Positions 9,371 to 19,400 of a DNA stretch of 64,000 bases are shown here, piece by piece. Both the position numbers and the translations under genes were made by a program. Under the pieces are notes generated by a model that was not told the origin of the DNA, made no database searches, and worked only from the letters and a program-made list of their open reading frames with translations. Source of the DNA: Argyresthia goedartella (Eukaryota > Arthropoda > Insecta > Lepidoptera > Argyresthiidae); contig OX463807.1 of the NCBI GenBank assembly GCA_949825045.1, forward strand, positions 12,921,501 to 12,985,500. Reading direction: 5' to 3'. The first letter of the stretch is position 1. Each line of letters begins with the position of its first letter.

Positions 9371-10806
9371 GAATTTGCGGCCCAACAATTTGTTGCCCCC
9401 CAACCGGAGACGGTGGTGTTACCGATCGCCTCTGTGCTTGTTTGGGATTTGGCGGGCAACCCAACATACGTTCGCGCCCTATTAGATTCTGGAGCTCAGG
9501 GCTGCATTGTATCGAACGATTTAGCAAAATGGTTGGGCCTCAATATAAATAATGTATCGCTGCCGAGGAAATTGATCCCTGCTGGGGATTACAGGGCAAC
9601 CCTTCACGGGTTTTGTGATGCCATTGAACGAGGGTTTGCGGCAGCGGTTTATTTGCAAACCGTCACCTCCACCGGGGAGGTCGACGTGCGTTTGGTTTTG
9701 GCAAAAAGCAAGGTAGCGCCTATTCGGACAAGGATTACGATTCCAAACCTGGAACTGTCCGGGGCTGCTCTTTTGACCAAACTTTTGAATAACACTCTAA
9801 CAGTGTTGCGTGGGTCAGTGGTTTTGGAGGATACGGTGTACGCGTGGACGGACAGCCAGATTGTTTTGTGCTGGCTGAAGGCTTCGGTCCATACCTTAGA
9901 GGTTTTTGTTGCGAACCGTGTCTCCCAGATTGTGTCGTCTGAGGTCCCACTGACCTGGAGACATGTACCAGGAGAATTGAACCCGTCTGATTGTGCATCC
10001 AGGGGATGTCGGGCTCCTGAACTCGAGCTCGTTGCTGATCTCTCGACAGAGGCTTTCATTGCTTGTTTGGATAGGTTTGTTTCTCGAAGGGGACTTCCAA
10101 CTTTGATCCGCTCTGATAACGGCACTAACTACGTCGGTGCGGAACGATACTTACGAGAGATAGTCAACTTTTTGAATGTAAATAAAGTGGATATTGGAAC
10201 GGCCCTCTCCCGTCGGGGTATACAGTGGACCTTCAGCCCACCGAGTTGCCCCCACTGGGGTGGGATTTTTGAGGCCGTAGTTAAGTCAGCTAAGACGCAC
10301 TTAGGGCGTATAGTAGGTCAGACCGCGCTGACTTTTGAGGAGCTCGCGACATTGTTTTGTAAGATCGAGGCCGATCTCAATTCGCGACCGTTGTGTCCGC
10401 TCAGCTCGGATCCAAATGACCTGGAGGCTCTGACCCCAGGCCATTTCTTGATAGGACAGCCACTTAACGCGTTGCCCGAGCACCCCTTCGAGGGAGTGAA
10501 ATTGTATCGGTTGTCAAGGTATCAGATGTTGCAGCAGTTTACTCAGAATTCTGGAAGCGTTGGTCGCTCGAGTATCTGCATATCTTACAACAGCGCCTTA
10601 AGTGGACTGACAAAACCAGCCCCTCTAGTGTTGGTGACCTCGTTCTGGTTAAGGATGCTAACCTACCGCCACTGCGTTGGCGCAGGGGGCGCATTGTTAA
10701 CTTGTTCCCTGGCAGGGACGGGACCCCCCGGTCTGCAGAGGTTCTAGTAGGAGGCTCGGCACTAAAACGAGCGGTAGCAACGTTGTCTCGGCTGCCCGTA
10801 GATTAA
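9371..10806 (+). pseudogene. pol: Bel/Pao pol with RT deleted: protease, RNase H end, partial integrase
   Basis: The frame is the same as gag and opens right after the UAG. Protease is recognisable (ALLDSGAQGCIVS, the aspartic DSG). The sequence then jumps in frame to the tail of the RT/RNase H region (LHGFCDAIERGFAAAVYLQ, TIPNLELSGAALL, AWTDSQIVLCWL, RHVPGELNPSDCASRG), so the RT palm with its YxDD is missing. A second in-frame jump removes the integrase zinc domain and first catalytic Asp; SDNGTNY and PHWGGIFEAVVKS remain. Near 10541 a one-base shift moves the C-terminal integrase region to another frame, open to the TAA at 10804-10806 (FWKRW and GRIVNLFPG are readable there). It cannot encode reverse transcriptase. 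Confidence 0.88.
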
Positions 10807-10838
10807 GGGACAGGTGGGTGCCTGTCCGGGCGGGTGAT

Positions 10839-11340
10839 TGTTCGATTCAGAATCGATACTCGATCGATGGTTTCGGAACGGCCATTTTGAATTTGACGTT
10901 GCGGCCATCTTTGCAGTTTTTTGACAACTGAGAGACGAAAAGCCCCCGTAATGTGACGCGTATTGATTTTGGGCATTAAAATTAAATCGTAAGCCATCTG
11001 CAATTGTATTCGGGCTCCCCTCAGGATTGTCTTATAGCTGAGTGTATTGTGGTTCTCCGAACCAGATAAAGTTCGTATTTGGAACACTGTGTGCGTCGAA
11101 GCTGGCCTGCCAGCCATACCTGGTTGGCTGAAGAACCTGTCTACCAAGAAGAGCCTAGGGTGCACCCAGGCCTTGCAGAGAGACAGGTGTTTGACGGGAA
11201 CGAAGCACAGACCAGGTCAGATAGAATCTATTACTTAGCTCGGTGAATCGCCGACGTTCTTGCTTCTTGGCATCTGATCGCTACGCTACCTCGTAGCTAT
11301 GGGCCCCTGCGAGGTCATCGGGTGCCGAGAGGCCTGAACA
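10839..11340 (+). repeat. 3' long terminal repeat
   Basis: 502 bp, one base different from the 5' LTR (11085). The bases before it (cgggcgggtgat) are G-rich and could be the polypurine tract, though they are not a clean purine run. Confidence 0.93.
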
Positions 11341-11690
11341 GACGCACTACAACAATGCTCCGAGATACTGTTAATACCACCAGTGGAAGAGAAATATATA
11401 ACTCTCAAAAAGGCTTCTCAAAGACTCCAGAACGACAGTTACAGCGTCAGGTCGGCAAAATGGAGTTGAACTCTCAAAAAATTACGCAGCTGTAACGAAA
11501 AATGACGAAATTAGGAACTGCCAAGCAAGTGATGAAGCAGTTCATAGACTATGGATGGCAAGACTACTGACGGCTGTTAGAGCGGTTTTGTCAGTGAGTC
11601 AGAACTAAACGTTGTAGAGCCTAGGGACAATCGTGGACAAGGTGATAGAAGACATGAAGAGCGGAGAGATGTGAGGCAGGTCATAAACAA
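11341..11690 (+). pseudogene. Gypsy gag fragment
   Basis: In shifting frames the sequence gives ILLIPPVEEKYITLKKA, then ELGN...DEAVHRLWMARLLTAVRAVLSV and SLGTIVDKVIEDM. This order (PP..KY..LK, then LW..RL...V..L) is typical of gypsy capsid in insects. Several stops interrupt it. It is the right-hand continuation of 6305-6366 across the Bel/Pao insertion; its first five bases are the duplicated target. Confidence 0.7.
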
Positions 11691-11939
11691 AATTCCAGAA
11701 TAGGGGCAGATCAGCATCGAGGGGCAGGTCGCCAACCCTAACAGAACTCCAGAAAGCCCAGACTGACTCTGTCGGTACCAATTCCGATTCAGATCGAGAG
11801 CGACCAGATGTGAAAACCCCCTTACATGGAAACAACCTAGAAGCAGCTGCCTCATGAGACGGAGAAACCCCCGCTCATCCGGAAAATCGTCTGTGTGTGT
11901 ACGATCTTAAAAATGCGTTACGGTGGTTAGTGGATAATG

Positions 11940-12291
11940 ACGTGATATCGAAATAAAAGTGAACAAACATGTAAGACGTGGAAATGTAGCTTTTAAATTA
12001 TATGTGGCAAATGGTTCGGGAATACAAAGTTACGGAACGGTGGCGTTAGAGTTAAATTTAAAATAAAGGAGAGCATTGAAATGGATATATTGTATTTGCC
12101 GATTTCAGTAAACCTATCTTGGGAGCAGATTTTTAGAGCATTATAAGCTGTTGATAGATGTGAGTGGAAAATGTGTGCGAAATAAAATAATGGATTTAAA
12201 AACAACCGGAATTTCGCTAGATGACGAGGCCACAACAGCGAGCACTTTTGATAGCCGGAACCCCTGTAGCAAAATACTGGCTAAATACCCA
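11940..12291 (+). pseudogene. Gypsy protease and start of RT region
   Basis: Protease-like reading includes LYVANGSGIQSYGTVALELNL, then FADFSKPILGADF, a frameshift, and LLIDVSGKCVRNKIMDL. It ends with SKILAKYP just before the Jockey insertion. PILGADFL followed by LLVD is the classic C-terminal half of gypsy protease. Stops and frameshifts make it a relic. Its last 11 bases are one copy of the Jockey target duplication. Confidence 0.75.
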
Positions 12292-12820
12292 TTCTTCTTC
12301 ATTATCTTCTCACGCACCCTTTCTGGGGCGTGGGGAGTCAGGGTCAGGTCGACGGACCTCTTCCCGAAGAATCGCCTCTGTCCACTCCCGTGGACAGGTC
12401 ATCGGATGGCCCCTGCGGGTGGTGGTCTTCTTGTGGCGCTGGTATGCAGTGGGTGATCGCCGGCTAGGCAACCAGGTCGCGTGGCAGGCGGCGGCGGTCG
12501 GGCGGGCGCGCGTGGTGCGGCGCCAGTTCGGCGATTTGCGGAAGGTGTGATGCATCCGCACGCGCGAACATGCCCTTCGCCAGCCTCTGGACAAACTCGT
12601 CCACGGTTTCCCATCTTAGGTCCCTCTGGATTGTCGCGTTCCTCACGTAGCGGGGGGCGCCGACGATGGTACGCAGAGAGAGGTTCTCTTGGGCTCGGAG
12701 TCTCCGTTTGTTCGTCTCCGAGCACAGGGCGTACCATGCCGGAGCCGCGTAGGTGAGGCGGGATCTCACGTAGGTCTTGTAGATCCCGAGCTTCGCCCTC
12801 AGAGGGAGGCTGGAGACTGA
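12292..12820 (-). mobile_element. 5'-truncated Jockey-like LINE 3' end
   Basis: A minus-strand fragment flanked by ctaaataccca at 12281-12291 and 12821-12831 (extendable to 16 bases with one mismatch). Its 3' end, at the left, is a GAA-rich tail (ttcttcttcatt on the plus strand). It holds only the last part of an RT and is much more GC-rich than its surroundings. It interrupts the gypsy relic between ILAKYP and DKTKP. Confidence 0.85.
12464..12815 (-). pseudogene. Jockey-like RT C-terminal fragment
   Basis: The minus frame reads LRAKLGIYKTYVRSRLTYAA, then AWYALCSETNKRRLRAQENL, LRTIVGAPRYVRNATIQRDL and DEFVQRLAKGMFARA. This is the region following the RT thumb in Jockey-type insect LINEs, where the protein ends with a basic HHARPPDRRRLPRDL segment. 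The catalytic part is missing through 5' truncation. The preserved frame suggests a fairly recent event. On the plus strand the same bases give a spurious Arg-rich frame. Confidence 0.8.
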
Positions 12821-12831
12821 CTAAATACCCA

Positions 12832-13271
12832 GACAAAACAAAGCCTTTAAACCTTAAACATGATACAAAACTCTGGGTACACTATTACATTGAGATGAAG
12901 GGCCCGCCGGTCCACGTAAAGGCGAGGCGATTACCTTTAGATAGGTATGATAAGGTTAGAGAGGAGTTTAGTAATATGTAAGAATCAGGGATTTTCCGTC
13001 TATCAAAGAGTGAATGGGCAAGCCCGCTTCACGTTGTGCCCAATGGACAGTATATTACAGCTATGATTTTTCAGGTAAGAAACTTTTTTCGCATATTGAT
13101 CCAAAATATATCATTTCATAATATCTCCATCAATCCTCAAGTCGTCGAAAAAATGGCAATGATTACCCCCTTTGGGTTGTACGAGTTTCCCAGAATGACG
13201 TTGGGCCTATATAAAGCAGCCCAGACATATCAGAGGTTCATGAATGACGTAGTATTAAAAGGTATAGAATG
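12832..13271 (+). pseudogene. Gypsy RT N-terminal region
   Basis: Continuing from the interrupted ILAKYP, the frame reads DKTKPLNLKHDTKLW, HYIEMKGPPVHVKARRLPLD, a TAA at about 12979, then ESGIFRLSKSEWASPLHVVP. After a deletion it reads FRILIQNISFHNISINPQVVEK and TPFGLYEFPRMTLGLYKAAQTYQRFMND. These are the fingers and first palm motif of gypsy RT. The element stops at about 13271, where another LINE begins in the same orientation. Confidence 0.8.
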
Positions 13272-13968
13272 AATCCTCACCAATTAGGTTTCAGGCCGGG
13301 TCACAGCACTACCACAGCACTGCTCAAAGTCACTGACGACATTCAATTAGTTATGGATTAAAAGCAGCTTACGGTCCTTATACTGCTTGATTTCAGTAGC
13401 GCCTTCAACTGCGTCGATTTCGATATACTAGTTGAAATTTTAAAGTCACTGTCTCCTCGCACTCTGCTCGCTTGTTTGGCTCCTACCTAAGAGACCGCCA
13501 GCAACGCAATAAGTCTGAGGGGATCTCAACGGACTGGTGTGATCTCTCCGCAGGTGTTCCGCAGGGAGGCAACCTTTCTCCTCTCCTCTTCTCGGTATTC
13601 ATTAACTCCATCTCTGACGTTCTTACCTCTTCTTATCATCTGTACGCAGATGACCTTCAAATATATCGGCACTTCTCTCCGTGTGATGTGAATCTGACAG
13701 TAGAGGCGTTGAATGCTGATCTCGATAACATCAGGATATGGGCTACGTCATATGGTCTGCTTGTCAACCCGGGCAAATCGCAGGCCATAATTTTGGGTAC
13801 TCGTCACTCTCATAACCTAGTTCAGAAAATGCCCGTCGACCCTATAGTGTATGATGGTAACATAATTTCATACAGCGAGAAGGCCAAGAATCTTGGGGTT
13901 GTATTTGATAAATTGTTGTCCTGGTCGCCCCATATTTGTGAGGTCAGCAGACGAGTCTTTGCGTTCTA
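13272..13968 (+). pseudogene. LINE reverse transcriptase fragment
   Basis: It begins with LGFRPGHSTTTALL, then motif A as LILLDFSSAFNCVD (Asn for the second Asp), a frameshift near 13440, YLRDRQQRNK, motif B GVPQGGNLSPLLFSVFIN, motif C LYADDLQIY, and SEKAKNLGVVFDKLLSW. The catalytic YADD is intact but stops and a frameshift break the N-terminal third. The RT ends abruptly near SWSPHICEVSRR, where antisense endonuclease sequence from another LINE starts. Confidence 0.8.
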
Positions 13969-13974
13969 TTTTTT

Positions 13975-14340
13975 ATATAATGACTTTGTATTTCGAAATT
14001 TTTTTGTTAGTGAACTTTAATATTTTGTCTAATTGTCCATTAAATATGTCCTCCCGTCTTCCATTCCAGTGCATGTTGATCAATAGAACATTTTCTTTAG
14101 GTAGTAGGACTGCGCACGCTTTCAATACATATTCTATAGATAACTAGGCAATTTCCTATATCTCCTCGTACTCTATGTGTTCTTGCAGCAAAATACACAC
14201 GCCGCCGCTTGAGCGTGGTTTTCTACAAAATGATTTTGTAGTTTTGTAGTTACTAAAATTTAATAATTCGAGTTTATCTTGGTTTAGCCATGTTTCCGAA
14301 ATGCATATGCTTAATAATTATGGGTCTCGTCGATGAATGC
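13975..14340 (-). pseudogene. LINE endonuclease (EEP) fragment, opposite strand
   Basis: On the minus strand one frame reads ICISETWLNQDKLELLNF, then RKPRSSGGVCILLQEHIEY, two stops, and KACAVLLPKENVLLINMHW. SETWL followed by RS/GGGV is the hallmark of the APE-type endonuclease of insect LINEs. It ends at the junction with the plus-strand RT at 13968. I infer an independent fragment rather than part of the same copy. Confidence 0.65.
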
Positions 14341-14536
14341 TTCTAGTAGGTGTTACTTATTGTTAAGACTTTGTAAATTCTGGAAGAGGACGTTAAAATT
14401 AAAATCTGTTTCGAAAGGAATTGTTTCGAAAGGAATTGTTTAATGATCTCTGAGATAATAATCTCTGTAGCTATTTCTGTTCTGTTGATCACGGGCTGGT
14501 TGTTGTTGTTCTTTGTTGTTTCTGTACGATTAAAAC

Positions 14537-15030
14537 ATGGAGACACGAGAAAGACTATGTGACAGGGATATAAGAGACGGACCCTTGAAATCCCCACCAA
14601 TTCACCCAAACCAACACGCGTACCAAGCTGGCAAATCAACAGAGACAGCCTTGCACGTGGTGGTTAGAAAAATAGAAAGCTCTATACTAAACCAACAATT
14701 ATGCTTAGGTGTGTTTATTGACATGGAAGACACGTTTGACAAAACAATCTTCAGCAGTTTCAGAACAGGACTGGGGCTGTTAGGAACCATGCCATACCTG
14801 ACAAACTGGATCAATTAAATGCTTGAATCATGAATAATCTCGCTGGCAATAAGCAAGAAAAAACAAATGCAAAGTAGCGAAGAGTTATCCACAGGGAGGA
14901 GTACTGTCCCCACTCTTGTAGGAAATAGTAGCCAACGACCTTGTGGACCAACTTAATGCAAAAGGCTTTTACACGATAGCTTATGCCGATAACGTAACTA
15001 TCCAACAAGCAAATTAGCCTCAGTATACAT
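14537..15030 (+). pseudogene. R1/I-like RT relic, left part
   Basis: Reads HPNQHAYQAGKSTETALHVV, CLGVFIDMEDTFDKT (motif A), then after stops SYPQGGVLSPLL (motif B) and GFYTIAYADN (motif C, Asn for the second Asp). The last bases, SKLASVY in a shifted frame, correspond to the region after the YADD of the LINE at 82-2040. The reading breaks at acat (15027-15030) and resumes at 26956, so this is one half of an element split by an 11.9-kb insertion. Confidence 0.8.
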
Positions 15031-16418
15031 ATGTTATAAGGGTATGACACTTATAAGCTTCTCTTGTATGTGTTGCCAAATATGCTAATTAGTTTATGAT
15101 TACAATTATCTCTTATATTTAAACTTATAAGCGCTGATAATGCCATTTTGTTGGCCTCTATAAGCTACACTCTCTTATAAAAGCTTTAAATAGGAGCAAA
15201 CAGTATTAAAACTGATCATTCTTATAATTAGCACTTATTAGCGCTTATAAGATTATGTTCTATCACCCATTATAGACCCGAATCTCCTATTAATGCTACT
15301 TAGAAGTGCAAACACTTGATACTATTCATTCAGACTTGTTACTTAGTTTTAAAAGCGCTAACAAGTACAATCTTTGAGTTCACTATAAGAAAGGGATTTT
15401 TAATGGCATTTTGTAAGTGTTAAGTGTCTCTAGATCTAAGCTTTCTTGTAAAAGCTTCCGAAGATACAATTTTTTCCCATTAAACACTTGCTGTACACTA
15501 TTACAAGAGTGATAAGCATAACGCAGTGCTATTATTGTCCAAATTTACTTATGATATCATTAGCAAAGTCTTTATAATGTTACTTACCCTTGGTATAGGC
15601 GTTATAGGTCGTAATAGTTCTTTTGTATGACCTTGGAACAGCCATTAGTCTTTTGAAATTTTGTGAATATTATGCGTTTTAGGCATTGGAAGAGAAAACG
15701 TCCCGTATTGGTTCCTAGCAGTTATGGCAACCCTAATAATAAACCGTATTGATAGACCAGACCACTTTTTTGACTACGGATCCCTAACTGATAACAACAT
15801 GGCGAGTGAATGCAGTCTTGGAGTTCCATGCAAGGCGTTATAGAACTGAGTTTCCCGCTAATGGTGTGGTAATGCAAGTGCATTTGAAGTCAAAATGCTA
15901 GTTTGATCATAGCGATAGAATTCAACTATGGCTATGATAATAGTTGTTATTATAATAATTACACAAAATGTAAACATGCTTATTTTAGAGGGGCTTTAGC
16001 TTTTTTATCAAAACCTTGAAATGTTGTGCGAAAAATACGAGTTCCTCGTGGTCTCCGCGTGTTTTATATTCCTAACATAAAATAACGATCAGTGTGAGAA
16101 AATAGAATGAAAATATACTTACCTTAGTTTAGTCCAAAATATTATTTAAGGAGATGCCTTCTGATGGGACCACACTGCAATTATTTGATAACCTAACCTG
16201 TCTATTATACGTAACTCAATGAATGATTGACCGAATGACCGAATGAATAAGAACTTGTAGAAGAATTCTTGAGTTCGTAATAATCCAGTATACGGTTTTA
16301 CAAAATAACATTACTAGGCTGTAATAGTCTAAAGTTGAAGTAGTCAAGAGTATTATAAGGGTGTTACAAGACAGAATACACTAGTAAAGTGGACCCTTTT
16401 CCGGGCTTGTAAGCGCTT
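15031..16418. mobile_element. Unrecognised non-coding element, left part
   Basis: These 1.39 kb plus 26863-26955 form the DNA that split the RT relic, with acat on both sides (15027-15030 and 26956-26959). There is no open frame. The first 600 bases contain many variants of cttataagcgct (for example near 15048, 15124, 15172, 15221 and 15245), and one more lies at the DIRS junction (16405-16418). A 4-bp duplication and subterminal motifs suit a non-autonomous DNA transposon, but clear terminal inverted repeats were not found. Confidence 0.5.
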
Positions 16419-16583
16419 AATTACACATCAAGCTTCGTTCTTCGATATTAGCATAGGTACACATGTAGTTTCACTCAAGGCTAGCCATTTCGCGCACTAT
16501 ATTTGGAGAAAAATATAAAGGTTCTAACGTAAGGTAGACCAAAAAATTCACAGCTCGCCCTTCCCTTGCCATTTGCTTTCATT
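16419..16583 (+). repeat. Left inverted terminal repeat of outer DIRS
   Basis: Starts aattacac and ends at the atttgctttcatt segment. Its reverse complement is at 26657-26821, with about eight differences concentrated in the outer 30 bases. Confidence 0.92.
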
Positions 16584-16655
16584 CACGTTTTAGTGCTTCG
16601 CTGTTTCGCGCGCTCGGTATTTTTCTATTGTTGATTAAATAAAAATACCAATAAA

Positions 16656-16799
16656 ATGCCGAACAGGAAAAGTGACAGTGATGACTACGACTATTTAGTG
16701 AAGAAACTTAAAAATTAGAAAGAAAAGTGAAACATCGACGTCGCCGTAGATATTCTTCGAGCTCGGATGACGAAAATTATTCGCCTCATAACCGACTAG
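16656..16799 (+). pseudogene. Outer DIRS gag, first exon
   Basis: An ATG at 16656 opens MPNRKSDSDDYDYLVKKL. A one-base loss in the A run near 16715 shifts the frame, after which it reads LERKVKHRRRRRYSSSSDDE and ends at a strong donor, CTAG|GTGAGT. The acidic-serine plus Arg-rich start resembles the gag start of the inner DIRS (SSSESD, then RRKRYRRRKR). Splicing to 17085 keeps the frame once the missing base is allowed for. Confidence 0.6.
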
Positions 16800-17084
16800 G
16801 TGAGTCATTCAACAAATAACACTTGTTGCTTGAACCTAAGGAACAGATTTGACTGTTTTTTCTGAACAAAACGATTTGAAAATCGGACTGTCCACCTAGG
16901 GGCTTTCCACTTCCTAATAAAATACATGCTGACCGGGTCTACCGTTTGGGTATTTCCATAGCAATGTATATGTAGACAGAAAAAACGTAAAACTGTCTCA
17001 TTGAAAAAACTGGGTTTGCGTGTTTCTCGCTTTGGAATCTCACATACCACCCACATTTGAGCAAAATACGTATTTTGCCTGCAG
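16800..17084 (+). other. Predicted spliceosomal intron in outer DIRS gag
   Basis: 285 bases from GTGAGT to tattttgcctgcag. The body is AT-rich and contains stops in every frame. Joining its flanks gives an in-frame L-E-S-V junction that runs directly into the open gag frame. It is predicted from sequence only. Confidence 0.55.
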
Positions 17085-17540
17085 AGAGCGTCTCCATCGC
17101 CGTCAGGGACGAAGATGCTGACTTACCTGGTTGCTCATACTGGAATATCCCTCCAGACTCGGATTCTGCTGAAAATAGCAATGACGCCGCACATAGCACT
17201 GATGTGGTACCTACCGATCTGCCTCGTACCACTATTACCATGACTTCCGCCGCCGCCGCCGCCGCCGCCGCTACCAACGCTGTCACCGCCGTCGATTCTG
17301 CCACCACCGCCACTACTGCAGCTGCTGTTGTGCCGCCGCCCTCTTCAGCTGATGTACTCCACGGGATGTCACTGGATGAACCAATACCCGAACTGGACCC
17401 AGAATTATTGCAAATATTAGGCGAAGACCCTACTCTTACCCAAGAGTACAGTTCTGACATCCAAAAGGATCTAGCTATCAGACTGAACTATATTGTCACA
17501 ACCGGTCTTTCTAAAGAAAACCGCAAGGAACTGAAGGATA
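17085..17540 (+). pseudogene. Outer DIRS gag, middle part
   Basis: The frame reads ESVSIAVRDEDADLPGCSYW, a run of eight Ala encoded by a GCC repeat, then LDEPIPELDPELLQILGEDP, and stops at KENRKELKDK where the inner DIRS begins. 'D.p.p.ld..ll..lGedp' followed by an amphipathic helix is common in DIRS gag. The frame resumes at 22849 (YLIPANC). Confidence 0.75.
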
Positions 17541-17587
17541 AATAGAGACGTTTTACCTGAAAATAAAACGTTTATTAAATACTTACC

Positions 17588-17775
17588 ATATTCAGGGCCT
17601 AATTAAAAACATGAGAAGACATCCTTGATTTTCAGTGCTAAACTAGTGACGTATATCCGGTCCGTCCGTTCCCGCCCGGATGTTCGGTTAAGCCGCGTGG
17701 TACCTTGTTTGCGCGCGCGCCCCACCACACCACCGAGGCAGTTCGGATTGTTGAATTCGAATTAAGCTTCATTGG
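17588..17775 (-). repeat. Left inverted terminal repeat of inner DIRS
   Basis: 188 bases, nearly identical in reverse complement to 22644-22831. It includes a GC-rich core with gcgcgcgcgcc. The few differences point to a younger age than the outer element's repeats. Confidence 0.93.
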
Positions 17776-17810
17776 ATCTCTCCTGTCCACCAGGCAGATT
17801 TAAAAAATAT

Positions 17811-17914
17811 TAGGCCCTGAATATGGTAAGTATTTAATAAATGTTTTATTTTCAGGTAAAACGTCTCTATTAAATATATTGACCGATATTCAGGGCCTAA
17901 TTAAAAACATGAGA
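17811..17914 (-). repeat. Internal complementary region of inner DIRS
   Basis: The first half is the reverse complement of the outer left end (17541-17590) and the second half that of the outer right end (22805-22848, one mismatch), joined at ATT. This region is thought to template the single-stranded circle in DIRS replication. It lies just downstream of the recombinase gene, as in DIRS1. Confidence 0.9.
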
Positions 17915-18374
17915 GACGTGTTTGATATCGCCTGGTGTTGGTGGACGCTAATGTGATTCGTAAACATACATATTTAAATAAAAGTAGGTATGTTTATGTT
18001 GTGACATACATAAATTATGAATGATTCAGGTATTTTGATAAACAAGTAAGTATCTATCTATAATTTATTCGGACTGATCGATGATCCCTTAGGAAGAAAC
18101 CTAAAGTTTACATGTACTGTATGTAGGTTAGGTACTATGACTTATGACATTATTGTATCTGTTCTGTATTGCTTTCTGTTAAGATGAGGTGATTAGTGTG
18201 GTTTAAAGAAATAAAATTAACTTGTAACTAATAAACAGGTATTATTATTCATCTTGATAGAACCTGCGTAGAAATGGTACCAAACCAGTAAATAAATTAG
18301 GTAGGTATTACTAAAATCAGCAAATGTAAATCAAACTTTGGAATAAAGTATTGAACAATACATAATTGTCTTAA
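17915..18374. other. Non-coding 3' region of inner DIRS
   Basis: About 460 AT-rich bases between the internal complementary region and the end of the recombinase frame. No further feature was seen. Confidence 0.5.
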
Positions 18375-19400
18375 TTACTCGACAGGGGAGAATAGGTTCG
18401 TAATCAATGACTCTCTTCTATCTCCAGATTTTACTTCTCTTTGATAAAAAATTTGGAAGGTCTTAGCAGACTTCCAGTTGCCTCGGGATAGTATGTCATC
18501 AATGGGAAAGTGTTCGATCCAGTTTTTGGATGCAACAGCTGATCTGAAACTGCCAGGCGTAGCATTGATGTTTGCATCTTGAAGTAGTTTCTTCAGCCAG
18601 CCCCCTATGATTGTACGTGTAGCAGCTTTGGGGTCGCCTGTAGTACTCACAAACAGATTATCGCACTTAGCAGCAATTCGCCTAGGTTTCCCCAACTCAA
18701 TGAGGCGGCGTATCCAGTAGATAGGATCCAGTGACTTGTCCTTATTCTTATTTAGCTTCCATCCCGATTGTTGATGGGTAATGGAGTCAGTTTTGGAGCC
18801 AAAAGATGGCCATAAGATTATGCTGTCATCTGAAATAATACAGTGTTCCTGAGTAACGGTAAGTAAAGTTAAATCGTGTACACGTCTACCCGAGCATAGT
18901 AGGAGTAAAGCAGCCGCTCTTTGAGAGGTGGCAAATAAACTTGATGAATTGCAGATTCTTTTAGAAAGATGGTTTACAAGGGAGTCTATATCCCAGATGG
19001 GGGCTTTGATAGGTTTAGGCTTAGCTAACCCAATGGGCTTTAGGACTTGTTTTACAAGTGTATGTGAGCTTAGCTTATTACTTTCAATGGGATCACAAAG
19101 AGTAGACACTACAGATTTATGAATAAGGATAGTGCTGTATGAAAGGCCTTCCTTTTGATGTAGATCAGTGAGGAATCGGGCCAGGTCTGAGCCTGTAGGT
19201 TTATGTGTATGTACCTTGTGAGTTATGGTCCAGTTTCGCCAACGGGTCCAAGCTGGTTTATACGTTCTAAGAGTGGATTCACGCCAGCTCGAACGGAGCA
19301 GAGCTTTTTGTTCCTCGCTCCAGTCACTTAGGTGTTCTTGCCAACCCCACATCTCCATATCTCCAGCGTCATCTCCGATATGTTGGGGGGCGGACGTCCC
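18375..19400 (-). CDS. Tyrosine recombinase of inner DIRS
   Basis: This would integrate the circular DNA copy. The frame is open well upstream (to 20798) because it overlaps the RT/RNase H frame, but recognisable recombinase sequence begins near 19345 ([20 protein letters not shown]). The N-terminal SAM-like domain is followed by the catalytic domain with [14 protein letters not shown] (first Arg), [13 protein letters not shown] (the HxxR box with a variant first position) and [17 protein letters not shown] (Trp and the nucleophilic Tyr). No stop interrupts the catalytic part. Overlap of recombinase and RT frames is usual in DIRS elements. Confidence 0.88.
   Translation of the reverse strand, partial: GTSAPQHIGDDAGDMEMWGWQEHLSDWSEEQKALLRSSWRESTLRTYKPAWTRWRNWTITHKVHTHKPTGSDLARFLTDLHQKEGLSYSTILIHKSVVSTLCDPIESNKLSSHTLVKQVLKPIGLAKPKPIKAPIWDIDSLVNHLSKRICNSSSLFATSQRAAALLLLCSGRRVHDLTLLTVTQEHCIISDDSIILWPSFGSKTDSITHQQSGWKLNKNKDKSLDPIYWIRRLIELGKPRRIAAKCDNLFVSTTGDPKAATRTIIGGWLKKLLQDANINATPGSFRSAVASKNWIEHFPIDDILSRGNWKSAKTFQIFYQREVKSGDRRESLITNLFSPVE

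Larger units (their letters stand above)
6367..11340 (+). mobile_element. Bel/Pao LTR retrotransposon, recent but internally deleted
   Basis: A 4,974-bp element with TG...CA long terminal repeats of 502 bp at each end and a 5-bp duplication. Between them are a leader, a gag frame, one in-frame UAG, and a pol frame that has lost most of RT and part of integrase. The LTRs differ at only one base (6613 T, 11085 C), so the insertion is young. It lies in the gag region of a decayed gypsy element. As it lacks a complete RT it must have depended on a relative's proteins, or the deletions arose very soon after insertion. Confidence 0.93.

Noticed and set aside
12399..12836. Pro/Arg-rich minus-strand frame of 145 residues.
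   Set aside because: Shadow of the Jockey RT fragment in another frame; the RT frame carries the recognisable motifs.
17245..17335. GCC-repeat giving an Ala run, considered as a microsatellite feature of its own.
   Set aside because: It lies inside the gag frame of the outer DIRS and keeps the frame; described there.
16939..17460. Minus-strand frame of 173 residues opposite outer DIRS gag.
   Set aside because: Shadow frame crossing the predicted intron, low-complexity Ala/Val run only.
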